A DNA stretch of 64,000 nt, taken from assembly GCF_000158815.1 (NCBI RefSeq), contig NZ_GG657738.1, positions 6,244,787 through 6,308,786 of the forward strand, read 5' to 3'. Each line of letters opens with the position of its first letter. Position 1 is the stretch's first letter. The stretch comes from Micromonospora sp. ATCC 39149 (GTDB lineage: Bacteria > Actinomycetota > Actinomycetes > Mycobacteriales > Micromonosporaceae). A model generated the notes under the pieces. That model was not told the DNA's origin. It ran no database searches and was given only the letters and a program-made list of their open reading frames with translations. Made by a program: the position numbers and the translations under genes. This document shows, piece after piece, positions 1 to 9,756 of the stretch.

Positions 1-924
1 CCGACGACGCTGCGCGAGTTGGCCGGTCTGGCGGCCGGGCTGGTCGGCGTCGCCGCGGCCGAGCTGAACCCCGGCGACGACCTCGGCGAGTACGGCTTCG
101 ACCAGGTCAACCTAGCCCAGCTCGGCGCCCGCGTCGATGCTCGGTACGACCTGCCCGTCGACCCGGAACGCTTCGCGGCCTGCCGTACCCTCGCCGACTT
201 CGCGGCCGTGCTGCCCTCGGACCGCACCGGAGTGCAGGCGATCACGACCCCGGCCGTGCGACGCGCGCCGGTGGGCTACGACCTCGAATTCGCCCGGCTG
301 GCCTACACGCTCCAGGTCGGCCGCGACCAGATGACCGAACGGCTGGCCATCGTCGCCACCAGCGTCGCCGACCTGCGGGAGCGGCTGGTCCGTCACCTCG
401 CCGACGACCCCACCCTCGACGGCGTGTGGACCGGCGGCGGAGCACAACGCGGAGTCCTCTCCGACCTGCTGCTCGACGGCCGTGAGGGCGCCGAGTACCT
501 GCGCGTGCTGCGCGAGGACGGCAACGTGGACAAGCTGGCCCGGCTCTGGACCGCCGGCGTCGACCTGGACTGGGAGGCGCTGCACGCCGGCCCCCGTCCG
601 ACCCGGCTGCCGCTGCCCACGTACCCGTTCGAACCTCGACGCTGCTGGGTCTCCGGCCGGCTGCGGCCCGACGGCCTGATCGACCGGCCCGCCGGACCGC
701 CCGGGGCCGGCGCGGACCCGGCACCCGTCACGGAACCCGCGCCGGCGTTGCCGAGTGCGCCGGCGGCGGCGACCGCCGACGGGACCGCCGACCAGCGGGA
801 ACGGCTGTACGACCTGATCGCGGAGGTGCTCGGTTGGCGGCGGGAGGAGATCCGCCCGGACGCCAGTTTCGAGGAACTCGGCTTCACCTCGATCCTGGTG
901 CACGAGCTGTCCGGGACGGCTTGA
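1..924 (+). CDS. modular PKS, 3' part of a module, 5'-partial and frame-broken
   Basis: Reads in from the left edge with no start in the window. Residues 1-75 look like an acyl carrier protein fold, but the phosphopantetheine motif reads GFDQVNL, so the carrier Ser is Gln and the domain should be inactive. Next comes a post-KS linker (LAYTLQVGRDQM ... LPLPTYPFEPRRCWV) of the kind that follows KS domains lacking a cis AT in trans-AT PKSs. A second ACP begins near base 805 (FEELGFTSIL, Ser present). The frame then stops at 922-924 inside that ACP. The ACP continues in the next frame, so this gene and the following entry were one reading frame, broken by an apparent missing base in the GGG run at 913-915. 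The domain reading is firm. Whether the break is real or a sequencing error is open. Confidence 0.75.
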   Translation, partial: PTTLRELAGLAAGLVGVAAAELNPGDDLGEYGFDQVNLAQLGARVDARYDLPVDPERFAACRTLADFAAVLPSDRTGVQAITTPAVRRAPVGYDLEFARLAYTLQVGRDQMTERLAIVATSVADLRERLVRHLADDPTLDGVWTGGGAQRGVLSDLLLDGREGAEYLRVLREDGNVDKLARLWTAGVDLDWEALHAGPRPTRLPLPTYPFEPRRCWVSGRLRPDGLIDRPAGPPGAGADPAPVTEPAPALPSAPAAATADGTADQRERLYDLIAEVLGWRREEIRPDASFEELGFTSILVHELSGTA

Positions 925-3900
925 CCGAGCGGTTCGGTCCGGTGCCGGTCACCGCACTGTTCGAGTACAAGACGGTCGACGCGCTGGCCCGGTACCTGAC
1001 GGCCCTGCCCACCCCGGCACCGGTCGAGGTGCCCGCACCGGCCCCGGCTGTCGTCGCGGCCCGGCCGGCGCCGGCCGCCTCCGCTCCGGCAGTCCCGCAG
1101 GGCCCCACGGCGCCCAGCGAGCCCGCCGGGTTCGCCATCGTCGGCATGAGCGGGCGGTACCCGATGGCGCGCGACCTGCACACCTACTGGGAGAACCTGC
1201 GGGCCGGTCGGGACTGCGTGGGGGAGATCCCGCTGGACCGGCCGGGTTGGCGGCAGTACGCCGAGCTTGCCCGGGAACGCTACGGCGAGGAGTACCCGCG
1301 CTGGGGCGGCTTCCTCGACGACGTGGACGCCTTCGACCCGCTGTTCTTCGGTATCTCCCCGCTGGAGGCCCGGTTCCTGGACCCGCAGGAACGCTTGTTC
1401 ATCCAGACCGCCTGGGAGTGCGTCGAGGACGCGGGACACACCCCGGCCACCATCACCGCGACCCCGGCCGGCGACGGGCGGGCCCGGGTCGGAGTCTTCG
1501 CCGGGGTGACCTACAACAACTACCAGATGTACGCTGCCTCCCAGTTGGAGCGCGGGCAGTGGCTACCGGTCAACTCGCAGACCTTCTCGGTGGCCAACCG
1601 GGTCTCGTACCTGCTGAACCTCGGTGGGCCCAGCCTCACCGTCGACACCGCCTGCTCCTCATCGCTGTACGCCGTGCACCTGGCCTGCGAGGCGATCCGC
1701 CGGGGTGAGTGCGAGGCGGCCATCGCCGGGGGCGTGAACCTCTCCCTGCACCCCAGCAAGTACGTCACCTTGGCCGAGGCCAACTTCACCTCCCGCGACG
1801 GCCGGTGCCGCTCGTTCGGCGAGGGCGGCGACGGGTACGTGCCGGCCGAGGCGGTCGGCGCCGTGCTGATCAAGTCGCTGGCCCGCGCGCTGGCCGACGG
1901 CGACCACGTCTACGCGGTCATCCGTGGATCGGCGGTCAACCACGACGGTCGTACCTTCGGCTACAGCGTGCCGAATCCCGTGGCCCAGGCCGAGCTGGTC
2001 CGGGCGGCGCTGGACAACGCCGGTGTGGAGCCCGGGACCGTCGGATACGTCGAGGCGCACGGCACCGGCACCAGCCTGGGGGACCCGATCGAGGTGCGGG
2101 GGCTCGCCGAGGCGTTCGGCGAGCGGCCCCCCGGTGTCGGGCCCTGCGCGCTCGGCTCGGTCAAGTCCGGCATCGGTCACGCCGAGGCCGCCGCCGGCAT
2201 CGCCCAGCTGCACAAGGTGGCGTTGCAGTTGGCGCACCGCACGCTGGTGCCCTCGCTGACCCACTCCGCCGGGCTCAACCCGCACATCGACTTCGACCGG
2301 GCCGGGTTCCAGGTGCAGCGTGAGCTGGCGCCCTGGCCCACTCCCCCCGGTGGCGCACCGCGCCGGGCGGGGATCAGCTCGTTCGGCGCGGGCGGGGTCA
2401 ACGTCCACCTCGTGCTGGAGGAGGCACCGCCGCGGACCGCCCCGGTGTCCACCGCCGGGTCCGGGCCGGCGCAGCCCGCCGTCCTGGTGCTCTCCGCGCG
2501 CACCGAGCCGGCCCTGCGCGAGTACGCCGCCGCGCTCGCCGCCCATCTGTGCACGCTCGGCGACGGCGCGGACCTGACCACGATCGCGTGGACGTTGCAG
2601 GCCGGTCGGCAGCCGATGGCGCACCGGCTGGCGTTGGTGGCCACCGATCCGGTCACTGCCGCCGACCGGCTACACCGGTACGCGACCGGCGGGACCGGCC
2701 ACGGCCTCTGCATCGGTGTCGTCGCCACCGGTACCGCCGCCGTCGGGACCACTGCCGCCGGCACCTCCGTCGGGGCCGGCGACGCGCTGGCAGGCACCGG
2801 CGAACCGGTCGAGCTGATTGGCGCCGACAGCTGGGAGCGGATCGCCCGAGACTGGGTGGCCGGCCGTGTCCAGTCCTGGCGCGCGTTGTACCCGGATGGG
2901 CAGCCGCCTACACGGGTGTCGCTGCCGACCTACCCGTTCGTCCGCGAGCGGTACTGGATCGTGGACCCCTTCGCCGAGCCACCCGTCGACCAGGCGACCG
3001 GCACGCTCACGCCGTCCCGTGGCGGCGACGCGCCGACGCCCACCGCGACGGGCACCCCGCCGACCAGCACGACGGACACCCCGTCGCCCACCGCGACGGT
3101 CAGTGTGCGACCAGGCGACGAGATCGTCGCGTCGGCCGGCGGGGGAAGCGCGTCGGTGACAGCCGTACCCGAATCGGGTGGGATCCGTGCGGAGCTGGCC
3201 GGCGCGGCACCCAGTGAGCGATTCGCGCTGCTCGCGGCGTACCTGCGACGGAAGGTGGCGGCGCTACTTGAGCTGCCGGCGGACACCCCGCTGGATCTGC
3301 GCTCGGGCTTCTTCGAACTCGGGATGGACTCGGTGTTGGCCACCCGGCTCGGCACCCGGCTCGAACGCGACCTGGACGTGGAGGTCTACGCCAACCTGGT
3401 CTTCGACCACCCCAACGTCGCCGAGCTCTCCGCGCACCTACTCACCCTGCTGCCCGAGCAGAAGGCCCCGGAGCCAACCGTCGACGATGGCCTGACCCGG
3501 GTGACGTTCACCGCCCGCTGGGAGCCGGCCGACCCGCCCGCCGGCAACCCCGCACCGGCCGACGCCGGTCCGCTGCTGGTCTTCGACACCGACGACGCCG
3601 TGCACCGGATCCTCACCGCCGAGCGTGCTCCGGGTTCCGTGCCGCCGGTCCTGGTGCTGCCGGGTGACCGGTACGCCCGGCTGGGTTCGGCCGCGTTCCA
3701 GCTGCGACCGGACGAGCCGGACGACCACGCGACGCTTCTGGCCGACCTCGGCGCCGCCCCGTCCCGGATTCTCTACCTCTGGCCGCGCACCGACGCGGAC
3801 GGACCGGACCGTGCCCTGGCCACCGGCCTGCACCCGGCCTTCCACCTCACCCGGGCGCTGCTGACGGCCCGGCCGGCCAGCCCGGTGACCCTGCTCTACC

Positions 3901-5000
3901 TGCACCGGTTCGGTGCCGACGGCCCCGACCCGGTGCACGAGGCGTTCGCCGGGTTCGGCCGGTCGGTGCTGCACGAGAACCCACGGCTGTTCCTGCGGAC
4001 CGTCGGGGTGCAGGAACCCGACGGCGGGCCGGGGGCGCGCCGGGCGTACCTGGTCGACGTCTGTCGCGCCGAGCTGCCCGTCGACTCCTACGAGGACCTG
4101 GAGATCCGTTACCGCTGGGGCCGGCGGTGGACCCGCCGGCTGCGGGAACTGGACCCGGCCGGCGGACCGTCCGGGCCGGACCCACTCGCCGGTGACGGAG
4201 CCTGCCTGATCACCGGTGGTGCCGGCGGACTGGGGTTGATCTTCGCGCGGCACCTCGCCCGGCGCGGCCCGGCGCGGCTGGTTCTGACCGGCCGCACCGC
4301 ACCGCAGGACACCCACCGGGCGGCGCTGGCCGAGTTGTCCGCGCTCGGCGCCGAGGCGATCTACCTGCCCGCCGACGTGACCGACCGCGACTCGGTGGCG
4401 CGGGTGGTGGCCGAGGCACGTGAGCGGTTCGACCGGATCAGCGGGGTGATCCACTCGGCCGGTATGTTGCGCGACGGGATGCTGGTGTCCCGCACCCTTG
4501 CGCAGGCGGAGCAGGTGATCGCGCCCAAGCTGCGCGGCGCGTTGCATCTCGACGCGGCCATCGGTGACGACGACCTCGACTACTTCGTGCTGTTCTCCTC
4601 GCTGGCGGCGGTCGGCGGCAACGCCGGGCAAACCGACTACGCCTTCGCCAACCGGTTCCTCGCCGCGTTCGCCGCGCAGCGCGAGGAACGACGGGCCGTC
4701 GGCGAGCGGCACGGGCTCACCCGGGCCCTGGTGTGGCCGTTCTGGCGGGAGGGCGGTATGCGGGTCGACGCCGAGACCGAGGAACTGGTGCTGCGCAAGC
4801 TCGGTATCGGGCAGCTCGACACCGGGGTGGGACTCGCCACGTTCGACACCGCGCTGGCCACCGCAGAACCGGAGGCCGGCGTGGTCCAGGCCGACCCGAT
4901 CCGGTTGCAGCGACTGCTGCCGATCCTGCCGCCGGTGGCGGACCCGCCGTCCGCCGCCGAGCAGGCGCTGCGCGAGTTGCTCGCGGAGCTGGACGGGTGA
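909..5000 (+). CDS. modular PKS: ACP end, KS, ACP, KR
   Basis: Continuation of the frame-broken PKS. It opens with the second half of an ACP (TERFGPVPVTALFEYKTVD). A KS follows at about 1130-2430 with the active Cys in VDTACSSS (Cys codon 1652-1654), EAHGTGT and the GHAEAA His motif, so all three KS residues are present. There is no AT. A post-KS linker ending LPTYPFVRERYWI runs into a Thr/Pro-rich hinge at about 3000-3110. An ACP (FELGMDSVL, about 3220-3440) precedes a KR (TGGAGGLG NADPH motif near 4212, GVIHSAG, FSSLAAVGGNAGQTDY with Ser and Tyr) that ends the protein. ACP before KR, and no carrier after KR, is unusual for cis-AT modules. The KS, linker and missing AT suggest a trans-AT-like system served by an acyltransferase outside the window. 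The next PKS gene starts 80 bases on. No start codon is assigned because translation should enter from upstream. Confidence 0.8.
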   Translation, partial: VRDGLTERFGPVPVTALFEYKTVDALARYLTALPTPAPVEVPAPAPAVVAARPAPAASAPAVPQGPTAPSEPAGFAIVGMSGRYPMARDLHTYWENLRAGRDCVGEIPLDRPGWRQYAELARERYGEEYPRWGGFLDDVDAFDPLFFGISPLEARFLDPQERLFIQTAWECVEDAGHTPATITATPAGDGRARVGVFAGVTYNNYQMYAASQLERGQWLPVNSQTFSVANRVSYLLNLGGPSLTVDTACSSSLYAVHLACEAIRRGECEAAIAGGVNLSLHPSKYVTLAEANFTSRDGRCRSFGEGGDGYVPAEAVGAVLIKSLARALADGDHVYAVIRGSAVNHDGRTFGYSVPNPVAQAELVRAALDNAGVEPGTVGYVEAHGTGTSLGDPIEVRGLAEAFGERPPGVGPCALGSVKSGIGHAEAAAGIAQLHKVALQLAHRTLVPSLTHSAGLNPHIDFDRAGFQVQRELAPWPTPPGGAPRRAGISSFGAGGVNVHLVLEEAPPRTAPVSTAGSGPAQPAVLVLSARTEPALREYAAALAAHLCTLGDGADLTTIAWTLQAGRQPMAHRLALVATDPVTAADRLHRYATGGTGHGLCIGVVATGTAAVGTTAAGTSVGAGDALAGTGEPVELIGADSWERIARDWVAGRVQSWRALYPDGQPPTRVSLPTYPFVRERYWIVDPFAEPPVDQATGTLTPSRGGDAPTPTATGTPPTSTTDTPSPTATVSVRPGDEIVASAGGGSASVTAVPESGGIRAELAGAAPSERFALLAAYLRRKVAALLELPADTPLDLRSGFFELGMDSVLATRLGTRLERDLDVEVYANLVFDHPNVAELSAHLLTLLPEQKAPEPTVDDGLTRVTFTARWEPADPPAGNPAPADAGPLLVFDTDDAVHRILTAERAPGSVPPVLVLPGDRYARLGSAAFQLRPDEPDDHATLLADLGAAPSRILYLWPRTDADGPDRALATGLHPAFHLTRALLTARPASPVTLLYLHRFGADGPDPVHEAFAGFGRSVLHENPRLFLRTVGVQEPDGGPGARRAYLVDVCRAELPVDSYEDLEIRYRWGRRWTRRLRELDPAGGPSGPDPLAGDGACLITGGAGGLGLIFARHLARRGPARLVLTGRTAPQDTHRAALAELSALGAEAIYLPADVTDRDSVARVVAEARERFDRISGVIHSAGMLRDGMLVSRTLAQAEQVIAPKLRGALHLDAAIGDDDLDYFVLFSSLAAVGGNAGQTDYAFANRFLAAFAAQREERRAVGERHGLTRALVWPFWREGGMRVDAETEELVLRKLGIGQLDTGVGLATFDTALATAEPEAGVVQADPIRLQRLLPILPPVADPPSAAEQALRELLAELDG

Positions 5001-5079
5001 GGGCGGTTGACACCCCAACTTGCGGGACCCAGCAAGACGGAGGAACCGCGACCGACACGGTGGAACAAGGGGACTGTCG

Positions 5080-6499
5080 ATGAGTAACGAGGCGTTGATC
5101 CAACGGTCGCTGGCGACGATTCGAAGCCTGCGGGGCCAACTGGCCGAGAGCGAGGCCCGGCGTACCGAGCCGATCGCGGTGGTCGGCATGGCGTGCCGGT
5201 TCCCCGGTGGCGCCGACACTCCGGAGCGATACTGGGAGCTGCTGCGCTCCGGGCGGGATGCCATCGTGGACGTGCCCCCGGACCGCTGGTCGGCCGCCGA
5301 GCACTACGACCCGGACCCGGACGCGCCGGGCAAGGCGTACACCATGCGGGCCGGCTTCCTCCGCGAGGACCTGCACGCCTTCGACACCGGGTTCTTCACC
5401 ATCTCCGAGGCGGAAGTGCGGGAGATGGACCCGCAGCACCGGCTGCTCCTGGAGACCGGATGGGAGGCGCTGGAAGCGGCAGGACTGCCGCCCAACCGCG
5501 TGCCGGATCGCCGGGTCGGCGTCTTCGTCGGCATCTCCGGTTCCGAGCACGCCATGCTGCCCCGCACGGCCGAGCGGATCGGACCGTACACGGCGACCGG
5601 GTCGACGGTGAGCGTCGCGGTGGGACGCATCGCGCACACCCTGGGCCTGCGCGGCCCGGCCATGGCGGTGGACACCGCCTGCTCGTCGTCGCTGGTCGCG
5701 GTGCACCTGGCGATGGAGAGCCTGCGCCGCGGTGAGGTCGACGCGGCGCTGGCCGGGGGAGTGAACCTGCTGTTGTCGGCCGGTACGTTCCTGGTGCTGT
5801 CCAAGATGCGCGCGCTGGCCCCGGACGGGCGCTGCAAGGTCTTCGACGCCGCCGCCGACGGGTACGTGCGCGCCGAGGGCTGCGGCATGGTGACGCTGCG
5901 CCGGCTCTCCGACGCGCTGGCCGACCGGTCGCCCATCCTCGCCGTGCTGCGCGGTGGCGCCGTCAACCACGACGGCCACAGCAGCGGGATGACCGTCCCC
6001 AACGGACCCGCCCAGCGGGCGCTGATCACCCGGGCCCTGACCGATGCCGGGCTGAGTGCCGACCGGGTCGGCTACCTGGAGGCGCACGGCACGGGTACGC
6101 CGCTGGGCGACCCGATCGAGATGGAGGCGTCGGCCGCCGTGTACGGCGCGGGCCGGGCGTCGGACAACCCGCTGCGGGTTGGCGCGGTCAAGTCGGTGAT
6201 TGGGCACCTGGAGGCCGCCGCGGGCATCGCCGGTCTGATCAAAGCGGTGCTTGTGTTGCGCGCCGGGCAGGTGCCGCCGAACGCGCACCTGACCACTCTC
6301 AACCCCCGCATCCAGGCTGGCCGCTGGGCGGTGCGCTTCCCCACCAGCCCCGAGCCCTGGGCGGCCGGCCAGGACGGTCGGGTCGCCGCGGTCAGCTCCT
6401 TCGGCTTCAGTGGCACGAACGCGCACGTGGTGCTCGCCGAGGCCCCACCGCCCGGTGCCGTCGCGCCGGACGCGGACGGCGTCGACGCGCCAGCGCGGG
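5080..6499 (+). CDS. modular PKS, KS part (frame-broken 5' piece)
   Basis: ATG at 5080 has AAGGGGA seven bases upstream. The first 30 residues (SLATIRSLRGQLAESEARR) look like an N-terminal docking helix. A complete KS follows: PIAVVGMACRFPGG, active Cys in VDTACSSS (near 5679), EAHGTGT, and GHLEAAAG near 6204. After the KS the frame loses protein-like character near 6499, although it stays open to 7704. Domain sequence resumes one base later in the next frame. An extra G in the 6497-6499 run would explain the shift; removing it gives a continuous linker (PARRRTQVPLSARDG). The gene lies in the same direction as the upstream PKS and supplies the final module. Confidence 0.75.
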
Positions 6500-9400
6500 C
6501 GGCGTACCCAGGTGCCGCTGTCCGCACGCGACGGTGCCGCGCTGACCGCGCTCGCCGAGCGGCTGCTGACCCATCTGCGCGCGCACCCGGACCTGCCGCT
6601 GGCCGCGGTGGCGCACACCCTCGGCGCCGGCCGCGTCCATCACCCGTACCGGCTGGGGCTGGTGGCCACCGACACCGCCGACCTCGTGGCGCGACTGGAC
6701 CGGGTCGGACAGGAGCCGCCGTCGGTGGTCCCGGCCGGGGCCGGGCACGTCGCGCTGGTCGTCGGCGACGAGCCGGACGACCCGGCGGCGCTGGTCGATG
6801 CGCTGCGCGCCGAACCGGTCTTCGTCGAAACCTGGGCGTCAGCCGAGCAGTGGTGGCGGGCCCGCACCGGCCACGGGTTCGACGGCGCGGCCGCCGACCC
6901 GGCGACCCGGGCGGCGCGGTCGTTCGCCGCCCGGGTCGGCCTGGCCCGGCAGTGGGAAGCCTGGGGGATCGAACCGGCGGCCGTGGTCGCCACCGGGGAG
7001 GGCGACCTGGTGGCGGCGGTGGTGGCCGGGGTGCTGGACCCGGAGACGGCCCTGGCCAACCTGCGTCACCGGCACGGCGGACCGGCACCGGACGGTGCCA
7101 CCACGCCCCGCGCTCCCCGGCTGCGGCTGGTCTGCGGCGGTACGGCCGAGCACACCGACCCGGCGCGTTGGTCGGCTCCGCCCGCACCGGTGGACCTGCC
7201 GGCTGTCCTGGCCGACCTGGCCACCCGGGGGTACCGCGCCGTGGTGCAGATCGCCGGTGCGCCGGTCGCCGTGCCGGCGGGGATGGTGCTGGCACCCGCG
7301 CTGAACGGCGTCCCGGTCTGGGTGGCGCTCGCAGAGGGAGTGGCTGCGCTGTACCAGGGCGGGTGGGACGTGGACTGGGCCGGCTACGCCCGCTCCGGGC
7401 GGCCCGAACTGCTGACCCTGCCCACGTACCCGTTTCAGCGGCGCCCGTACCGGACAGTGGTGTCGGCGACGGTGTCACCGGTGGCGGCGTCACCGACGGT
7501 GCCGGCGGTCGGTGCGGCGGAGCCGGTCGCACCGGTGACGGTGCCGGGTCGGCTGCTCTCCTCGCCGCTGCCGCAGCGGCAGTACGAGGCCCGGCTCAAC
7601 CACACCGTGCTGCCCGAGTTGGCGCACACCGGCGGTGTGCTGCACGTCGGCTACTACCAGCAGATGCTGGCCCAGGCCACGGCCGAGGTACTGCACGGGC
7701 GTGACCACGAGGTACACGGGATGCGCTTCGCCGAGGCGCTGCACGTGGCCCCGGACGCCGATCGGATTGTGCAGTTCGTGCTGGAACCGGCCGACGACGA
7801 GGGCTGGCACGACTTCCGGGTGCACAGTCGGCCCTACGACGGGCGGGTGTGGAGCAGCCACGTGCACGGCCGGATGCGGCCGCACCAGGTACCCATGCGG
7901 CCGAAGGTCACCGCGGCGGCCCGGGACGAGATCCGCGACCGGTGCTCCGGGCCGCTGACCGGCGAACGCTTCTACGCGGACCTGGTGGCGCGTGGTTTCG
8001 CCTCCGGTGCCAGCGTCGAACTCGTCGAGGAGGTCTGGGCCGGCGAGGGGGAGGTGCTGGCTCGGCTCCGGCCCGCGCCGTCCAACACCGCGGCCGCCGG
8101 GTCGATGGCCCTGCATCCGGGTGTGCTGGACGCCTGCGCACAGCTCATCGTGGCCGCCGGTGCCGACCGGTTGGCCCCGGACGACCTGTTCATCACCGTC
8201 GCGACTGCCGAGTTCGACCTGACCAACCGGCCGCCGCGCGGCGACGTGTGGTGCCACCTGACGCTGCTGGACGACCCGGACGAGGGGCACCTGAGCGTCG
8301 ACTATCGGCTCTTCGACGCCGACGGCTACTTCCTCGCCCGCGCCGGCGGATTGCGGGTGCGGATCATCCCAGCCGACGCGCTGAAGGCAGGCCAGGCGAC
8401 GCACGAGGAAGGGGCGACCGGGCCGGCGGGCGACGCCGAACGGCCGGCGCTCGCGGCGGAGCTGCTCGCGCTGCCCACCGACGCCCGGCAGGCGCGGATC
8501 CGCGACCACCTCTCCACGGTGCTCGGCGAGTTGCTGCGCCGCGACGCCGGGGACGTGCCGACCACCGTTTCCATCGCGGAGCTGGGCATCGACTCGCTGG
8601 CTGGCCTGGAACTGCGCCGCTCGGTCAAACGCGACACCGGCGTGGACCTGGCCATGGAGCTGATCATCCAGGGGCCGACCGTGGACGGGCTCGCAGAGAC
8701 GCTGACCAACCTGCTGGAGCCCGGCGCGGACCCGGTCGCGGGCGTCGACGGTGACTGGTACACCCGCGATTACGAGCTGGACCGGGACCGCTGGCTGGCC
8801 CACCATCGGATCAGTGCCGCCCCCCGGGTACGGCTGTTCTGCGTCCCGTACGGGGTCAAGGGCGCATCGCTGTTCTCGTCGTGGACCGGCTTGTTCGACA
8901 ACGACGTCGACGTGTGCCCGGTGCAGTTCCCCGGCAAGGAGAACCGCATCCACGAGCGGCCGATCAGCGACATCGACGAGGCGGTGAACGCCCTGGAGGT
9001 GGCGCTGGACGGTCTGCTGGACCGGCCGTTCGCGATCTACGGGCACAGCGTCGGCGCGCTGATCGCGTACCGGCTGGCCCACCGGCTGCACCAGCGGCAC
9101 GGGGACCTGCTGCGGCATCTGTTCGTCGGGGCGTACACGTCCCCGTCGATCGTCCCGAACCCGGTCTACCGGCGGGTCATGGAGTCGTTCCAGGCGTTCG
9201 GGTTCGACTCCATCCCGGACATCGAGGAGCTGGCGACGGTGCCGAAGGAGCGCCAGCGGGACTACGAACGGTTCGTCGAGGACCAGTTCGGCATGGAGAT
9301 CGACGACGAGATGCGCAACGCGATCAAGCCGGTCGGCTACTCCGACTTCCGGATGGTCCACACATACCGGCACGACCCGGCCGAGCCGCCGCTGCCGGCG

Positions 9401-9586
9401 CCCATCTCCGCCTTCCACGGCAAGGAGGACACCTTCGTCACCGAGGACGAGATGCGGGCCTGGAAGGGGCTGACCGCTAACGCGTTCGACCTGACCGTGC
9501 TCTCCGGCGACCACTTCTTCATTCACCCCGACCAGGACGAGCAGGCGCTGGTGCGGGAGATCGCCCGTCGGTTGGCGGCCGAGTGA
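6500..9586 (+). CDS. modular PKS: dead AT remnant, DH, ACP, thioesterase
   Basis: 3' part of the frame-broken final PKS gene. After the KS linker a shortened AT-like stretch (about 6900-7090, ARQWEAWGIEPAAVV) carries VATGEGDL where an AT has GHSxGE, so the nucleophilic Ser is lost. A linker ending LPTYPFQRRPY follows. A dehydratase-like double hot-dog region spans about 7550-8370: the first half has His in LAHTGGVLHVGYY but lacks the usual Pro, and the second half has LHPGVLDACAQ with Asp. An ACP (AELGIDSLAGLEL, about 8500-8720) precedes a thioesterase with GHSVG (about 9043) and a C-terminal GDHFF His (about 9510). The TE resembles RifR/gramicidin-type hydrolases and should release the chain. 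A perfect hairpin just after the stop closes the operon. Confidence 0.8.
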   Translation, partial: RRTQVPLSARDGAALTALAERLLTHLRAHPDLPLAAVAHTLGAGRVHHPYRLGLVATDTADLVARLDRVGQEPPSVVPAGAGHVALVVGDEPDDPAALVDALRAEPVFVETWASAEQWWRARTGHGFDGAAADPATRAARSFAARVGLARQWEAWGIEPAAVVATGEGDLVAAVVAGVLDPETALANLRHRHGGPAPDGATTPRAPRLRLVCGGTAEHTDPARWSAPPAPVDLPAVLADLATRGYRAVVQIAGAPVAVPAGMVLAPALNGVPVWVALAEGVAALYQGGWDVDWAGYARSGRPELLTLPTYPFQRRPYRTVVSATVSPVAASPTVPAVGAAEPVAPVTVPGRLLSSPLPQRQYEARLNHTVLPELAHTGGVLHVGYYQQMLAQATAEVLHGRDHEVHGMRFAEALHVAPDADRIVQFVLEPADDEGWHDFRVHSRPYDGRVWSSHVHGRMRPHQVPMRPKVTAAARDEIRDRCSGPLTGERFYADLVARGFASGASVELVEEVWAGEGEVLARLRPAPSNTAAAGSMALHPGVLDACAQLIVAAGADRLAPDDLFITVATAEFDLTNRPPRGDVWCHLTLLDDPDEGHLSVDYRLFDADGYFLARAGGLRVRIIPADALKAGQATHEEGATGPAGDAERPALAAELLALPTDARQARIRDHLSTVLGELLRRDAGDVPTTVSIAELGIDSLAGLELRRSVKRDTGVDLAMELIIQGPTVDGLAETLTNLLEPGADPVAGVDGDWYTRDYELDRDRWLAHHRISAAPRVRLFCVPYGVKGASLFSSWTGLFDNDVDVCPVQFPGKENRIHERPISDIDEAVNALEVALDGLLDRPFAIYGHSVGALIAYRLAHRLHQRHGDLLRHLFVGAYTSPSIVPNPVYRRVMESFQAFGFDSIPDIEELATVPKERQRDYERFVEDQFGMEIDDEMRNAIKPVGYSDFRMVHTYRHDPAEPPLPAPISAFHGKEDTFVTEDEMRAWKGLTANAFDLTVLSGDHFFIHPDQDEQALVREIARRLAAE

Positions 9587-9590
9587 GGTC

Positions 9591-9627
9591 AGGCGCATCC
9601 GGCCCCGTCACGGGGCCGGATGCGCCT
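9591..9627 (+). terminator. strong hairpin after PKS operon
   Basis: A perfect 17-base-pair GC-rich stem (arms 9591-9607 and 9611-9627, three-base loop) begins five bases after the PKS stop codon. There is no U tract, as is common for actinobacterial terminators. It should end PKS transcription. Confidence 0.8.
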
Positions 9628-9681
9628 CACCGGCTCGAAGGCGAAGACGGCCGAGCGCCGAACTCGGACGACGAGGTGTCG

Positions 9682-9725
9682 CCGGTAGGGACCGACTCCG
9701 TTTCTTTGGAGCCGGCCCCTACCGG
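9682..9725 (-). terminator. hairpin after ThuA-family gene
   Basis: Outer arms 9682-9690 and 9717-9725 pair perfectly (CCGGTAGGG / CCCTACCGG). An inner CTCC/GGAG stem encloses a T-rich loop. It sits 31 bases beyond the stop of the minus-strand gene ending at 9757, and with the previous hairpin it insulates two convergent transcripts. Confidence 0.65.
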
Positions 9726-9756
9726 ACCATCGCCGTGACTGCGGTAGCGCGGTTCG

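Noticed and set aside
4717..6618. Minus-strand open frame across the junction of the two PKS genes
   Set aside because: Shadow of KS and KR codons; it spans the ribosome site and start of the second PKS gene.
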